Below are positions 1-8,086 of a DNA stretch of 16,864 nt, one piece after another; within the stretch, counting starts at the first letter, position 1; the number at the start of each line of letters is the position of its first letter. The stretch comes from Candidatus Kapaibacterium sp. (lineage in GTDB: Bacteria > Bacteroidota > Ignavibacteria > Kapaibacteriales > UBA2268), in the NCBI GenBank assembly GCA_028691175.1, contig JAQUZU010000021.1, positions 5,934 to 22,797 on the forward strand, in the 5' to 3' direction. A program made the position numbers and the translations under genes. The notes below the pieces were generated by a model. It had not been told where the DNA came from, made no database searches, and saw nothing but the letters and a program-made list of their open reading frames with translations.

Positions 1-2
1 TG

Positions 3-18
3 TGGCACAGCGTTTGAA
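3..18 (+). promoter_or_regulatory. Putative sigma-54 (-24/-12) promoter of the flagellar operon
   Basis: TGGCAC, then five bases, then TTTGAA, matches the RpoN consensus TGGCACG-N4-TTGCW in spacing. The -24 GG falls at positions 4-5 and the -12 G at 16. The C expected after the -12 G is replaced by A, so the match is imperfect. It would start transcription near position 29, about 48 nt upstream of the flgB GTG. Sigma-54 control of basal-body genes is known in many flagellated bacteria. The window edge prevents a check for upstream activator sites. Confidence 0.45.
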
Positions 19-65
19 TATATAAGCATATAGTTGTAATTAAATGGCATTATTGGTCAATATTC

Positions 66-69
66 GGAG
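66..69 (+). promoter_or_regulatory. RBS deciding the flgB start
   Basis: GGAG lies 7 nt before the GTG at 77. The in-frame ATG at 44 has no purine-rich sequence before it and would add 11 residues not expected in FlgB. Confidence 0.5.
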
Positions 70-76
70 TATTGTG

Positions 77-499
77 GTGATATATAAACAGTTCCTGTTC
101 AAAGATAAACTTCCGCTCTTGAACCGTGCGCTTGATACGTATTCACTACGCCAGCGCACAACAGCGAAAAACATCGCGAATGCGACTTCGCCGCATTATC
201 GCCCGGAGGCTGTGAAGTTCGAAGAATTCTTCCATACTCCGGAGGTAGTCGCAAAAGGTACTAAAACCGACGAAACGCACATTCCGATCGGCAAAATCGA
301 CGACGGAAGCGTCCAAGGCGAGATCGAAGAAGCGGCAGTGCCAAAGCCGGAAGTCTATTTCTCGGGCGAAACACATGTCAATATCGACAAAGAAATGGCG
401 AATATGGCACAAAACCAGATCAGATTTCGATTTACATCGAAGATGGTACAGAAATATTTCCAGGGTATGCAGTCGGCAATCACCGGCTATAGACAGTAA
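77..499 (+). CDS. flgB: Flagellar basal-body rod protein FlgB
   Basis: FlgB is a proximal rod subunit that joins the MS-ring/FliE to the rest of the rod in the periplasm; it leaves the cell by the flagellar type III exporter and needs no Sec signal. From the GTG at 77 the protein is 140 aa, close to the usual 130-140. The N-terminal helix is followed by the rod-family signature KNIANATSPHYRPEAVKF (TPxY-type motif with SPHY). The C-terminal helix carries MANMAQNQIRFRFTSKMVQKYF, shortened here to its key residues: N and Q in MAQNQIRF are the typical FlgB C-terminal pattern. The ATG at 44 is an alternative start giving 151 aa. It is the first gene of the flagellar cluster and is followed after 14 nt by flgC. 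Identification is firm; the start is less so. Confidence 0.9.
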   Translation: MIYKQFLFKDKLPLLNRALDTYSLRQRTTAKNIANATSPHYRPEAVKFEEFFHTPEVVAKGTKTDETHIPIGKIDDGSVQGEIEEAAVPKPEVYFSGETHVNIDKEMANMAQNQIRFRFTSKMVQKYFQGMQSAITGYRQ

Positions 500-513
500 T
501 TTCGGAGGCAGAT

Positions 514-999
514 ATGTCAGAAAATCTATTTTCATCTTTTGCAATTTCGAGCCAGGGCATGAGCGTTCAACGAATGCGACTGAGTTCTGTAGCGAAAAAT
601 ATCGCGAATGCAAATACTACGAAAGCCGAAAACGGAAAACCGTACGAACGCGAAGTCGTAGTTGTGCGGGCGATTCCGCAAAGTCCTTTCGCGAACGAAC
701 TCGATACGCAAATTGCACTAAATCAAACCAACGAAAGTCATGCGCCAACAGCCGATCCTAATTCGTATCCGCCGGATTGGGACGTCCTGAAAGCACGAAC
801 CTGCCGCGACAACACGCCGCCACGTATGGTCTATGATCCGTCGCATCCGGACGCAGACGAAACCGGATATGTGGCATATCCGAATATCAACATAGTAACA
901 GAAATGGTCGAGATGATTTCCGCACAGCGTGCTTTCGAGGCAAATACCGCCGTAGTCGACAGCGCGAAAAATGTGGCACGGGATTCGCTTGATATCTAA
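514..999 (+). CDS. flgC: Flagellar basal-body rod protein FlgC
   Basis: FlgC is a second proximal rod subunit. The 161-aa product has the N-terminal rod motif KNIANANTT (residues 28-36). Its C-terminal block YDPSHPDADETGYVAYPN (107-124), followed by INIVTEMVEMISAQRAFEAN, is diagnostic of FlgC. It is about 20 residues longer than common FlgC proteins (about 135-140 aa); the extra length is in the middle (about 55-105), the part that varies between rod proteins. A strong GGAGG at 504-508 fixes the start. It lies 14 nt after flgB. Identification is firm. Confidence 0.94.
   Translation: MSENLFSSFAISSQGMSVQRMRLSSVAKNIANANTTKAENGKPYEREVVVVRAIPQSPFANELDTQIALNQTNESHAPTADPNSYPPDWDVLKARTCRDNTPPRMVYDPSHPDADETGYVAYPNINIVTEMVEMISAQRAFEANTAVVDSAKNVARDSLDI
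974..989 (+). promoter_or_regulatory. Possible internal sigma-54 promoter in the 3' end of flgC
   Basis: TGGCACG, four bases, then TCGCT matches the RpoN consensus TGGCACG-N4-TTGCW with one mismatch. It keeps both the -24 GG (975-976) and the -12 GC (987-988) at exact spacing. It lies inside the last flgC codons, about 90 nt before the next start at 1079. Chance occurrence in coding sequence is possible. Confidence 0.3.
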
Positions 1000-1078
1000 T
1001 TGGCTCTTAATGGCTGATGCCGATTTTTTTAATTGTTAGAGAAGTAATCGTTGGCAGTTAAACACTAAAAAAAGTATT

Positions 1079-1360
1079 ATGAGTATTACGAATATAAACA
1101 GCGGGACGAGCGGAATTCGCCTATATCAAAACAATAAAACCGCGACAGCAAACCGGAAAGCACCGCAGGAGCAACTTGTGCGGGCAAAATCCGGCGAAGA
1201 CACGACAGAGTCGCTTATTTCCCGCAAGGAACGCGACTATTTCAAAAAATTGTTTCCGGAAAATTCGACGCAAATCGAGCGACACGAAGTCTTTACGCGT
1301 AACGGCAAACTCTCGGCGACAAATGTCTCGAAAGGCACGATAGTCGATTGGACAGTGTAA
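1079..1360 (+). CDS. Small protein of unknown function in the flagellar operon
   Basis: The product is 93 aa and I do not recognise it as a named family. The first 40 residues are polar and low in hydrophobics (Asn, Thr, Lys, Gln), probably disordered. The C-terminal half looks folded: RKERDYFKKLFPE (about 49-61), a helix with aromatic residues, then a short strand-rich part ending VSKGTIVDWTV. It has no signal peptide, membrane segment or cysteine. It sits 79 nt after flgC and 34 nt before fliE, same strand, where the Bacillus order flgB-flgC-fliE has no gene. It may be a rod/MS-ring accessory or an export chaperone; this is position-based inference only. No Shine-Dalgarno is visible before the ATG (aaaaaaagtattatg), as for fliE. 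Confidence 0.75.
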   Translation: MSITNINSGTSGIRLYQNNKTATANRKAPQEQLVRAKSGEDTTESLISRKERDYFKKLFPENSTQIERHEVFTRNGKLSATNVSKGTIVDWTV

Positions 1361-1394
1361 TTAATTATTAATCACAAAATATTTGAGCATTAAT

Positions 1395-1760
1395 ATGGTA
1401 GTTAGCGAAATAGATCCGTCATTAAAATATTCGCCACTTGTACAACAGTTGGCTGATAGTCGCCGGACGGAAGGAATTGCTCTTCCTAAGTCAAACTTGG
1501 GAATAAACGAAGTCGACGCAGCGACGGAGCAGGCGCAAAAAGCATCTTTCACGGACAGCCTGAAGACGTTCATCACAGATGTGGATAATCAGCAAAAAGA
1601 AGCAACGGAACTATCCGAAGCCTTCATAAAGGGCGAGGGCGTCGATTTGCACGACGTAATGATCTCTGCCGAAAAAGCAAAAACCACTTTTACCTTGATG
1701 CTTGAACTGCGAAATAAATTTCTCGATGTATATAAAGAAACCTTGCGGATGCAAGTGTAG
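1395..1760 (+). CDS. fliE: Flagellar hook-basal body protein FliE
   Basis: FliE is the small adaptor between the MS-ring (FliF) and the rod (FlgB). The protein is 121 aa from the ATG at 1395. The C-terminal two thirds carry the family pattern: SFTDSLKTFITDVDNQQKEA, then GEGVDLHDVMISAEKA, then FTLMLELRNKFLDVYKETLRMQV at the very end. The N-terminal about 40 residues are variable. An upstream in-frame TTG at 1383 would add four residues (125 aa), but neither start has a visible Shine-Dalgarno. It lies 34 nt after the unknown small gene and 84 nt before fliF. Confidence 0.93.
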   Translation: MVVSEIDPSLKYSPLVQQLADSRRTEGIALPKSNLGINEVDAATEQAQKASFTDSLKTFITDVDNQQKEATELSEAFIKGEGVDLHDVMISAEKAKTTFTLMLELRNKFLDVYKETLRMQV

Positions 1761-1844
1761 GGAATGTGTAATGTAAATCTCGGTGATTAACTGCAAAGCA
1801 GGCATCGAAATCATTATTTATTCACTGCAAACCATTATTCACGG

Positions 1845-3611
1845 ATGATCAAAATGGCAAAAACTGAAATCATAGAACAAGCAAAAGGCTTTTATCAAAA
1901 ACTCGGAAGATGGCAGAAAGTAACAATTTTCAGCGTACTCGGAGTACTCGTGCTGGGAATTGGAATGTTACTCTATTCGACTCGCGAAAAGAAAGAATAC
2001 GCGATTCTCTTTACGGATCTTGACGAAAAATCTGCCTCGTCGATTGTGGAAAATCTGAAATCCCGCCAAGTCGATTATCAAATCGATGATGAAGGAAAAA
2101 CAATCCTCGTAGCAAAAGAAACGGTATATGACGAGCGCATGGAACTCGCGAAGGAAGGCCTCCCCGCGGAGGGCGGCGTCGGCTATGAAATATTCGACAA
2201 GACCAATCTCGGAATGAGCGAATTTGTGCAGAAATTGAATTATCGCCGTGCTCTTGAGGGCGAACTTGCCCGGACAATCTCTGCGATGAACGAAATTAAA
2301 ACTGCAAAGGTGAATATCACGATTCCGGAGAAAACACTCTTCGAAAAGGACAAAAAAGAGCCAACTGCGGCGATTACGCTTTTCTTTAAAAACGGGCAGG
2401 GTTCGGATCGTGTAAGCATTGTCGGCATTCAAAATCTGGTGGCAAGCAGCGTCGAGGGACTTCTGCCCGGAGCGGTAACCGTGGTGGATCATCGCGGAAA
2501 AATCCTCTCGCCGGAGCCGCTGGACGATAAATCCGTTACCGGTATGACGTCGAAGCAATACATGCAGCAGCGCGAAGTCGAGGAAAATATAACGCAAAAA
2601 GTACAGACTCTGCTCGACGGCGTTCTAGGTTACGGCAATTCGGAAGTGCGAGTTTCGGCAGAATTGGATTTTACGCAAAGTGACAAGACAATCACGGATT
2701 TCGATCCGGAAGAGCAGGTAGTCCGCAGCGAGCAAAACATAACCGATAACAGCAAATCTTCGGACAGTTTGAGTTATCCCGCCGTAAATATGGAAAAAGG
2801 CGTTTCTAATCAGATCGCAAATTATGAGATTTCGAAGACTGTGCAGCGCGTAATTGAAGGCGTTGGAAACGTAAAGCGACTGACGGTCGCCGTACTGATT
2901 AACGGAACGAATAAAATCACAACTCATTCAGACGGTACGCAAACTTCGCAATACATAAAGCGTACGAACGAGGAAATAAATAAATTAACCGATATCGTCA
3001 AGAATGCCGTAGGGTTCGATCCGACCAGAAATGATCAGGTTTATGTAGAAAATATTCCGTTCGAAACTCAACTGACAAACCAAAACCTCATAACGAAAAA
3101 GCCGGTAGCCTGGTATCAAGATAAGGATAATTGGCAATTATTCGCCTTGATTGTTGTGATGATGCTTACAGTGCTGATGATTTATCGCCTTCTGCAGTCG
3201 AAATATGTAAAAGAGCGCTTCCGTATCGCGATGGCACTTCCAAAGGATGTTACCATAGAGGATGAAATTGAAGAAGATGAACTGGAGGAGGCAGAAGACG
3301 AATTGGAGGATATCGATTTCGGCGACGAAGATTTGCTCCTTATGCCGGCGGAACTTCCGGAACAGTTACTCTTAGACGGCGAAAGAAGCGAAACTTCGCT
3401 GGAAGATTTCGACGAAACAATGAACGCGGAAGAAGATATGGATCTTGCCGCATTGGCTTCGACATCGCAGGACGACGTGCCGGAACTGACCGAGGAAAAT
3501 CTCTTGAAATTAGAAATTAAACACAAAGTAGAGGATTATGTAACCGACGAGCCACTTGAAGCCGTGAAGTTGGTACGAATGTTGCTCGCGCAGGATGTTG
3601 GCGCGATATAA
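1845..3611 (+). CDS. fliF: Flagellar MS-ring protein FliF
   Basis: FliF forms the MS-ring in the inner membrane, the base on which the rotor and the export gate are built. The 588-aa protein has TM1 at about 26-45, the periplasmic ring-building motifs (for example GLPAEGGVGYEIFD at 105-118 and the LNYRRALEGELARTI region at 131-145), and TM2 at about 429-450. The short C-terminal FliG-binding helix is at the end (EPLEAVKLVRMLLAQD, 569-584). Between TM2 and that helix, residues 471-550 are very acidic: 35 of 80 are Asp or Glu. The ATG at 1854 is an alternative start three residues in. It is 84 nt after fliE and 84 nt before fliG. Confidence 0.97.
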   Translation: MIKMAKTEIIEQAKGFYQKLGRWQKVTIFSVLGVLVLGIGMLLYSTREKKEYAILFTDLDEKSASSIVENLKSRQVDYQIDDEGKTILVAKETVYDERMELAKEGLPAEGGVGYEIFDKTNLGMSEFVQKLNYRRALEGELARTISAMNEIKTAKVNITIPEKTLFEKDKKEPTAAITLFFKNGQGSDRVSIVGIQNLVASSVEGLLPGAVTVVDHRGKILSPEPLDDKSVTGMTSKQYMQQREVEENITQKVQTLLDGVLGYGNSEVRVSAELDFTQSDKTITDFDPEEQVVRSEQNITDNSKSSDSLSYPAVNMEKGVSNQIANYEISKTVQRVIEGVGNVKRLTVAVLINGTNKITTHSDGTQTSQYIKRTNEEINKLTDIVKNAVGFDPTRNDQVYVENIPFETQLTNQNLITKKPVAWYQDKDNWQLFALIVVMMLTVLMIYRLLQSKYVKERFRIAMALPKDVTIEDEIEEDELEEAEDELEDIDFGDEDLLLMPAELPEQLLLDGERSETSLEDFDETMNAEEDMDLAALASTSQDDVPELTEENLLKLEIKHKVEDYVTDEPLEAVKLVRMLLAQDVGAI

Positions 3612-3695
3612 AAGTGATTTTTAGTATATGAATATTACAATAATAGAGCGATGAATGCGTCCAAAAAATAACGTAGAACAACGGAAAAAACAGAC

Positions 3696-4718
3696 ATGAA
3701 AGCAAAAAATTTAAAATTAGAAAACCTCTCCGGAAAACAGAAAGCGGCAGTTTTGTTGATGTCTTTAGATGTCGATGTTGCGGCAAAAGTATTCCAGGAA
3801 CTCGACATGAAAGAGGTTGAGCAAATTGCCGTTGAGATTACAAATTTAAAGGACGTTGCCCCAACCGTCGTCGAAGACGTAATCGAAGAATTTTACCAAC
3901 TAATGACCGCTCAGAGCTTCATGCTCGAGGGCGGATTGGAATACGCACAGGTCTTGCTCGAAAAATCTTACGGCTTGGATCGTGCGAAGGAAATTATCGA
4001 GAAAATCCGCGTGCTGACGACTGTCCGAGGTTTTAGCGCACTTAAAAAGGCAGATCCGCAGCAACTTGCAAGTTTCCTCTCGAAGGAGCATCCGCAGATA
4101 ATTGCTTTGATTTTATCGCATCTGCCGCCGGATCAGACTGCGGAGGTTTTAAATGAATTCCAGCCCGCTCTGCGCGATGAAACGGTTGTACGTATCGCGA
4201 CAATCGGAAAGGTTTCGCCGGCGATGGTTACGCAAATCGAGGCTGTGGTGGACAGGATTGCCGAGGGTGCGCTCTCGCCGGACATGGCTTCCACCGGTGG
4301 TGCACAACTTGTGGCGAATATCTTGAACAAGTCAAACACGAACGCCGCAAAACAAATTCTCGAGACAATCGAAGAAAAAGACATGAATCTCGCTGTCGAA
4401 ATCAAACGCTTGATGTTCTTGTTCGAAGATATTGTCGGTATCGACGATAAGGGTATTCAGAGAATTTTACGCGATGTAGATAAACGAGACTTGGCACTTG
4501 CTCTCAAAGTATCGGACGACAAAGTCAGAAACAAAATTTTCCGAAATATGTCCGAACGTGCCGCTGCCGTGGTTCGAGAAGAACTCGATTATATGGGTCC
4601 GGTAAAGTTGAAAGAAGTAGAAAGTGCTCAAATGCGAATCGTCGATGTAATCAAGTTGCTCGAAGAAGCAGAGGAAATCGTAATCGGCGGACGTGGCAAA
4701 GAAGACGTATTTGTATAA
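3696..4718 (+). CDS. fliG: Flagellar motor switch protein FliG
   Basis: FliG is the rotor protein that binds FliF through its N-terminal domain, FliM through the middle domain and the stator MotA through its C-terminal domain. At 340 aa the length is typical. Visible landmarks are the N-terminal LSGKQKAAVLLMSL (11-24), the EHPQ motif (131-134), the GG hinge (201-202), the MFLFED form of the MFxF motif (240-245), and the charged torque helix region around KIFRNMSERAAAVVREELD (280-298). The downstream gene fliH starts 45 nt later. No Shine-Dalgarno is evident before the ATG. Confidence 0.98.
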   Translation: MKAKNLKLENLSGKQKAAVLLMSLDVDVAAKVFQELDMKEVEQIAVEITNLKDVAPTVVEDVIEEFYQLMTAQSFMLEGGLEYAQVLLEKSYGLDRAKEIIEKIRVLTTVRGFSALKKADPQQLASFLSKEHPQIIALILSHLPPDQTAEVLNEFQPALRDETVVRIATIGKVSPAMVTQIEAVVDRIAEGALSPDMASTGGAQLVANILNKSNTNAAKQILETIEEKDMNLAVEIKRLMFLFEDIVGIDDKGIQRILRDVDKRDLALALKVSDDKVRNKIFRNMSERAAAVVREELDYMGPVKLKEVESAQMRIVDVIKLLEEAEEIVIGGRGKEDVFV

Positions 4719-4763
4719 CGCTTGGTGATTTATTATTATCGATAATCGCGAATATTTACTATA

Positions 4764-5609
4764 ATGGCAAAAATCAGCATAAAAATACCGCGGAAATTAT
4801 CTCGAATAGAGGTTGTTCACGACAAAAAAATCGAGACGGAAGATTATTTTGAATATATTCCGTTGAAAGATGTACCGGAGGATCACTCGTTTCGCGAAAT
4901 TTTCGTAGATGAAATTGCCGATTTGCGAAATGAAGAGACGGAAAAGGAAATTTTCCTGAAAGAAAATATTCCGATTATACAGAGTTTCAGCCATGAAATA
5001 ACTTTCGTTGAGCAATTGAAGCCGATCGAAATCGATATCGAAAAATTGCCCGACGACGTGATTTTGACTGTAGAGGCGAAGAAAAAAATTCAGGAGGCAT
5101 ACGAAAAAGGTTTCTCTGACGGGCAGGAAGTTGCGAGCAATTTCTTCAAAGAAGACATGAAGAAACACCAGACTTGGGTGCGGCAGTTTGATACTGTTTC
5201 GCGGTCGCTTCGGACTGAATACTCGAAGGAAATGAAAAACCTCGAGGAAATGATTATTTCGCTCGGGATGCTTGCGGCAAAGCATATTTTGCAGCACGAA
5301 GTTTCCGGAAACTCGAATATCATAATCGAGCAGGTCAAAAAAGCAATCGCAGAACTTGATGACGAAATTATATTTAAGATTTTTGTAAATCCGGACGACT
5401 ACGAAATATTGAACGAAGTCAAGAGCGAACTCCTTTCGTCGCCGGAAGCGGCAGAGAAAATCGAAGTTCTCCGCGATGAAAAAGTCGAGCCGGGCGGTTG
5501 CCTGCTTGTTACTTCGTCCGGAATCATTGACGCACGCATGCGGACTCAACTTGCGATGATAAAGAATAAATTAGACTCTGTGCCTATTACTTCAATTCAA
5601 ACGCAATGA
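4764..5609 (+). CDS. fliH: Flagellar export stator protein FliH
   Basis: FliH is the peripheral stalk of the flagellar type III export ATPase; it binds FliI and couples it to the C-ring. The 281-aa product has a long acidic N-terminal part without clear homology (1-105), then a glycine-spaced helix AYEKGFSDGQEVA (112-124) typical of FliH/SctL. A coiled-coil helix (about 145-178) and a C-terminal domain ending with PGGCLLVTSSGIIDARMRTQ (243-262) follow, the latter being the most conserved FliH/V-ATPase-E-like block. The stop overlaps the fliI start by 4 nt (ATGA at 5606-5609), so translation is probably coupled, fitting the physical partnership of the two products. Confidence 0.9.
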   Translation: MAKISIKIPRKLSRIEVVHDKKIETEDYFEYIPLKDVPEDHSFREIFVDEIADLRNEETEKEIFLKENIPIIQSFSHEITFVEQLKPIEIDIEKLPDDVILTVEAKKKIQEAYEKGFSDGQEVASNFFKEDMKKHQTWVRQFDTVSRSLRTEYSKEMKNLEEMIISLGMLAAKHILQHEVSGNSNIIIEQVKKAIAELDDEIIFKIFVNPDDYEILNEVKSELLSSPEAAEKIEVLRDEKVEPGGCLLVTSSGIIDARMRTQLAMIKNKLDSVPITSIQTQ

Positions 5610-6928
5610 ACACGAATTTGATATACGGACAACTTTCGCAGACCCTTTGCGGTTTCGACCCTTTACTGAAAAGCGGACGAGTGGCACGCATTGCGTCGAT
5701 GTCTCTCGAAAGTATCGGCCCGAAGGTGCCTGTCGGCGAAATGTGCATTTTGCGCGATAAGAACGGAAAAATGGTCAATCGCGCTGAAGTAGTGGGGTTT
5801 CGCGACAATAAAATAATCTCGATGCTCTTGGGCGAAGGCTTGGAAATTGCCCCCGGAATGCAGATTGATTCTTCCGGCGAGGCACTCAGCATTAATCTGG
5901 GCGATCAACTTGTCGGGCGTGTGCTGAACGGCTTGGGCGAGCCGATCGACGGCAAGGCGGTCATAAAATCGGTTACGCGACGTCCGGTGGATGCCGCTCC
6001 GCCGAATCCGTTGCTTCGAAAGCGAATAAAAACTCCGGTTCATACCGGAATTAAAGCGATTGACGGAATGCTTACTCTTGGCGAAGGGCAGCGTGTGGGA
6101 ATTTTCGCGGGATCAGGCGTCGGAAAATCAACTTTGCTCGGCATGCTCGCACGAAATACCGGTGCAGATGTTAATGTGATTGCACTAATCGGAGAGCGCG
6201 GACGCGAGGTGCGCGAATTTATCGAAAAAGATCTTGGCAAAACAGGACTTGCCCGTTCTGTAGTCGTCGTTGCAACAAGCGATATGCCGGCATTAGTCCG
6301 TATAAAAGCGGCAATGACCGCGACGACAATTGCCGAATATTTCCGCGACCGCGGGCTTAACGTCCTCCTTATGATGGACTCGGTTACGCGTCTTGCAATG
6401 GCTCAGCGCGAAGTCGGACTGACAATCGGCGAACCGCCGACCACAAAGGGCTATACGCCGTCCGTTTTTTCGCTGATGCAGCGCACGATGGAACGTGCCG
6501 GCTGCGGCGAGGAAGGCTCTATTACCGGACTATATACGGTCTTGGTGGAGGGCGATGACTTCAATGAGCCGATAAGTGATACAGCGCGCGGAATTCTCGA
6601 CGGGCATATTATTTTATCGCGAAAACTTGCCGCAAAAGGACATTATCCCGCGATAGACGTTCTCGAGAGCATTAGCCGACTACGCAAAGATGTTACTTCG
6701 CGTGAGCACTATGTAGCGGCGGGCGAAATTCAGTCGATGCTTGCGACTTATCGCGAGGCGGAGGATTTAATCAGTGTCGGCGCGTATCAAAAGGGTACAA
6801 ACCCGAAACTCGATCGCGCAATAAAATATTACGACGCAATAGATCAATTTTTGCTGCAGGAAGTCGATAAACCTAATAACTTCGAAGATACTGTTAACGA
6901 AATGTTGAAAATCGCAAGCGGAAAATAA
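5606..6928 (+). CDS. fliI: Flagellum-specific ATPase FliI
   Basis: FliI is the cytoplasmic hexameric ATPase of the flagellar type III export apparatus. It unfolds and delivers rod, hook and filament subunits. The protein is 440 aa, normal for the family. It shows Walker A AGSGVGKST (168-176), the GERGREVREF block (196-205), and Walker B VLLMMDSVTR (253-262). The motif PTTKGYTPSVFS (278-289), typical of FliI/SctN, distinguishes it from F1-ATPase beta. It overlaps fliH by 4 nt and is followed 1 nt later by fliJ. Identification is firm. Confidence 0.98.
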   Translation: MNTNLIYGQLSQTLCGFDPLLKSGRVARIASMSLESIGPKVPVGEMCILRDKNGKMVNRAEVVGFRDNKIISMLLGEGLEIAPGMQIDSSGEALSINLGDQLVGRVLNGLGEPIDGKAVIKSVTRRPVDAAPPNPLLRKRIKTPVHTGIKAIDGMLTLGEGQRVGIFAGSGVGKSTLLGMLARNTGADVNVIALIGERGREVREFIEKDLGKTGLARSVVVVATSDMPALVRIKAAMTATTIAEYFRDRGLNVLLMMDSVTRLAMAQREVGLTIGEPPTTKGYTPSVFSLMQRTMERAGCGEEGSITGLYTVLVEGDDFNEPISDTARGILDGHIILSRKLAAKGHYPAIDVLESISRLRKDVTSREHYVAAGEIQSMLATYREAEDLISVGAYQKGTNPKLDRAIKYYDAIDQFLLQEVDKPNNFEDTVNEMLKIASGK

Positions 6929-6929
6929 T

Positions 6930-7379
6930 ATGGCGAAAAAATTTGCATTCAGGCTGGAAAGCTTACTTTCTCTCCGCTCGCACAGAGTGGAGCAGGAAAA
7001 GAATGCTATGCTCGAAATTCAGGGCAAGCGCATTGCAAAGGAAAACGAAATCGCCGAAAATTACACTATGCTTGCCAATGCGTATGCGAACAAAGTCGGA
7101 ACTACAACTATCGAAATGCTGCAAATTAACTATCATCGGCAAATTTTTATCAAAGAAAGAATTGCCAAACTCGAAAAGGAACGCTCGAATTTGCTCGAAA
7201 TTGAGGAACAACGCAGAAAAATACTTTCCGACGCATTGCGCGATGAAAAAGTACTCGAAAAACTCAAAGAAAGACAACTTGAAAACTATAAACATGAAAT
7301 GAATTGTGCTGAAAATGCCTTTATGGACGAAATCGTAAATAATAAAGCCGCAAGACAAAACATGGAAGCAAGTCGATGA
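6930..7379 (+). CDS. fliJ: Flagellar export protein FliJ
   Basis: FliJ is the central stalk-like coiled coil that sits in the FliI hexamer and contacts the export gate protein FlhA. The 149-aa product begins with the family pattern FAFRLESLLSLRSHRVEQEK and is almost entirely heptad-like charged helix. A break around residue 52-58 (NKVGTTT) separates two antiparallel arms. Sequence similarity in FliJ is always low, so position carries weight: it starts 1 nt after the fliI stop and overlaps the next gene by 4 nt (ATGA at 7376-7379). Confidence 0.88.
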   Translation: MAKKFAFRLESLLSLRSHRVEQEKNAMLEIQGKRIAKENEIAENYTMLANAYANKVGTTTIEMLQINYHRQIFIKERIAKLEKERSNLLEIEEQRRKILSDALRDEKVLEKLKERQLENYKHEMNCAENAFMDEIVNNKAARQNMEASR

Positions 7380-8086
7380 ATTTAAAGACAATTGCTGTGA
7401 TAATACTTTCAATCGCCTTTGCATTCTTTCTGGCGATAGGTGGTTTCTTTGCGTTATACAAATACCACCCGACAGTCCTCGGTCTGCCACCAAATCCGGA
7501 GGACACTCTAAAGCCCCTTCCGGAACCGGAAATCCTGGATACTTTGCACGTCGAGCCGCGAGTTGAAATGAGCGTCGATGAGTACGATTCGTATCAGGCG
7601 CAACTAATCAAAAACGCAATTCTAAAGCATCAAAATGATTACACGCTCGCACAACGTGCGAAAGCCATCGATAGCCTGAACATAGTTTTAAAGCGCATGA
7701 ACGCCACCCGCGATTCGATAAATCGCTACAAGGATTCAGTCAACACAGGCTATGCACATTCGCGGTCGCTAGCGGACAGTCTTGAAAAACTTAACGCAAA
7801 GTATCGCAAAATTATTGCAGAGAGCGAAAGTGCGAAGAAAAGTCTTGCCGAAACAGAAAAGCGTATGAACAAAAAACAGGACAGCCTGCAGGCAATAAAC
7901 CTGGCGGATTACGCGAAAATATATAACAATTCGAATCCGAAGGAAGTTGCGAAAATCCTCGAACAACTTGATGAACGCGATGCTGCACTAATTTTGAAGA
8001 AGATGCAGAAAAAGAAAGCCGGAAAAGTCCTCGAGGCAATGCTCCCGGAAAATGCTGCCGCGATTATGCTTCTCGGCGGAAAATAA
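7376..8086 (+). CDS. MotE/YlxF-like protein with MgtE N-terminal-like domain
   Basis: The 236-aa protein has an uncleaved signal anchor (about 5-27, TIAVIILSIAFAFFLAIGGF), a proline-rich linker (32-53), and a long coiled coil (about 90-175). Its C-terminal domain (about 186-236) carries SNPKEVAKILEQLDERDAAL and ends ENAAAIMLLGG, the pattern of MgtE-N/FliG-like repeats seen in MotE and Bacillus YlxF. The coiled coil and C-terminal domain should lie in the periplasm. In Epsilonproteobacteria MotE supports the stator protein MotB; in Bacillus ylxF also follows fliJ. Here it overlaps fliJ by 4 nt and ends the operon. A role in stator or export assembly is inferred from family and position. Its exact function in this organism is uncertain. 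Confidence 0.8.
   Translation: MNLKTIAVIILSIAFAFFLAIGGFFALYKYHPTVLGLPPNPEDTLKPLPEPEILDTLHVEPRVEMSVDEYDSYQAQLIKNAILKHQNDYTLAQRAKAIDSLNIVLKRMNATRDSINRYKDSVNTGYAHSRSLADSLEKLNAKYRKIIAESESAKKSLAETEKRMNKKQDSLQAINLADYAKIYNNSNPKEVAKILEQLDERDAALILKKMQKKKAGKVLEAMLPENAAAIMLLGGK

Noticed and set aside
1..33. Tail of an upstream gene at the left edge
   Set aside because: All three plus frames reach a stop within 33 bases, giving too few residues to judge; the sigma-54-like motif is a better explanation of this stretch.
44..76. ATG at 44 as the flgB start
   Set aside because: It has no RBS and adds residues not found in FlgB; GTG at 77 has GGAG at 7 nt. It cannot be fully excluded.
405..420. Other TGGCAC hits (near 405, 3233, 5682 and 8785) as sigma-54 sites
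   Set aside because: They lie inside coding regions and lack a -12 TTGC at the right distance.
1012..1031. Terminator between flgC and the 93-aa gene (GGCTGATGCC plus T-run)
   Set aside because: The stem is only three pairs and it lies within an evident operon.
4797..5549. Long minus-strand open frame opposite fliH
   Set aside because: It is the antisense of a well-supported gene; composition reflects fliH codons and no family pattern is visible.
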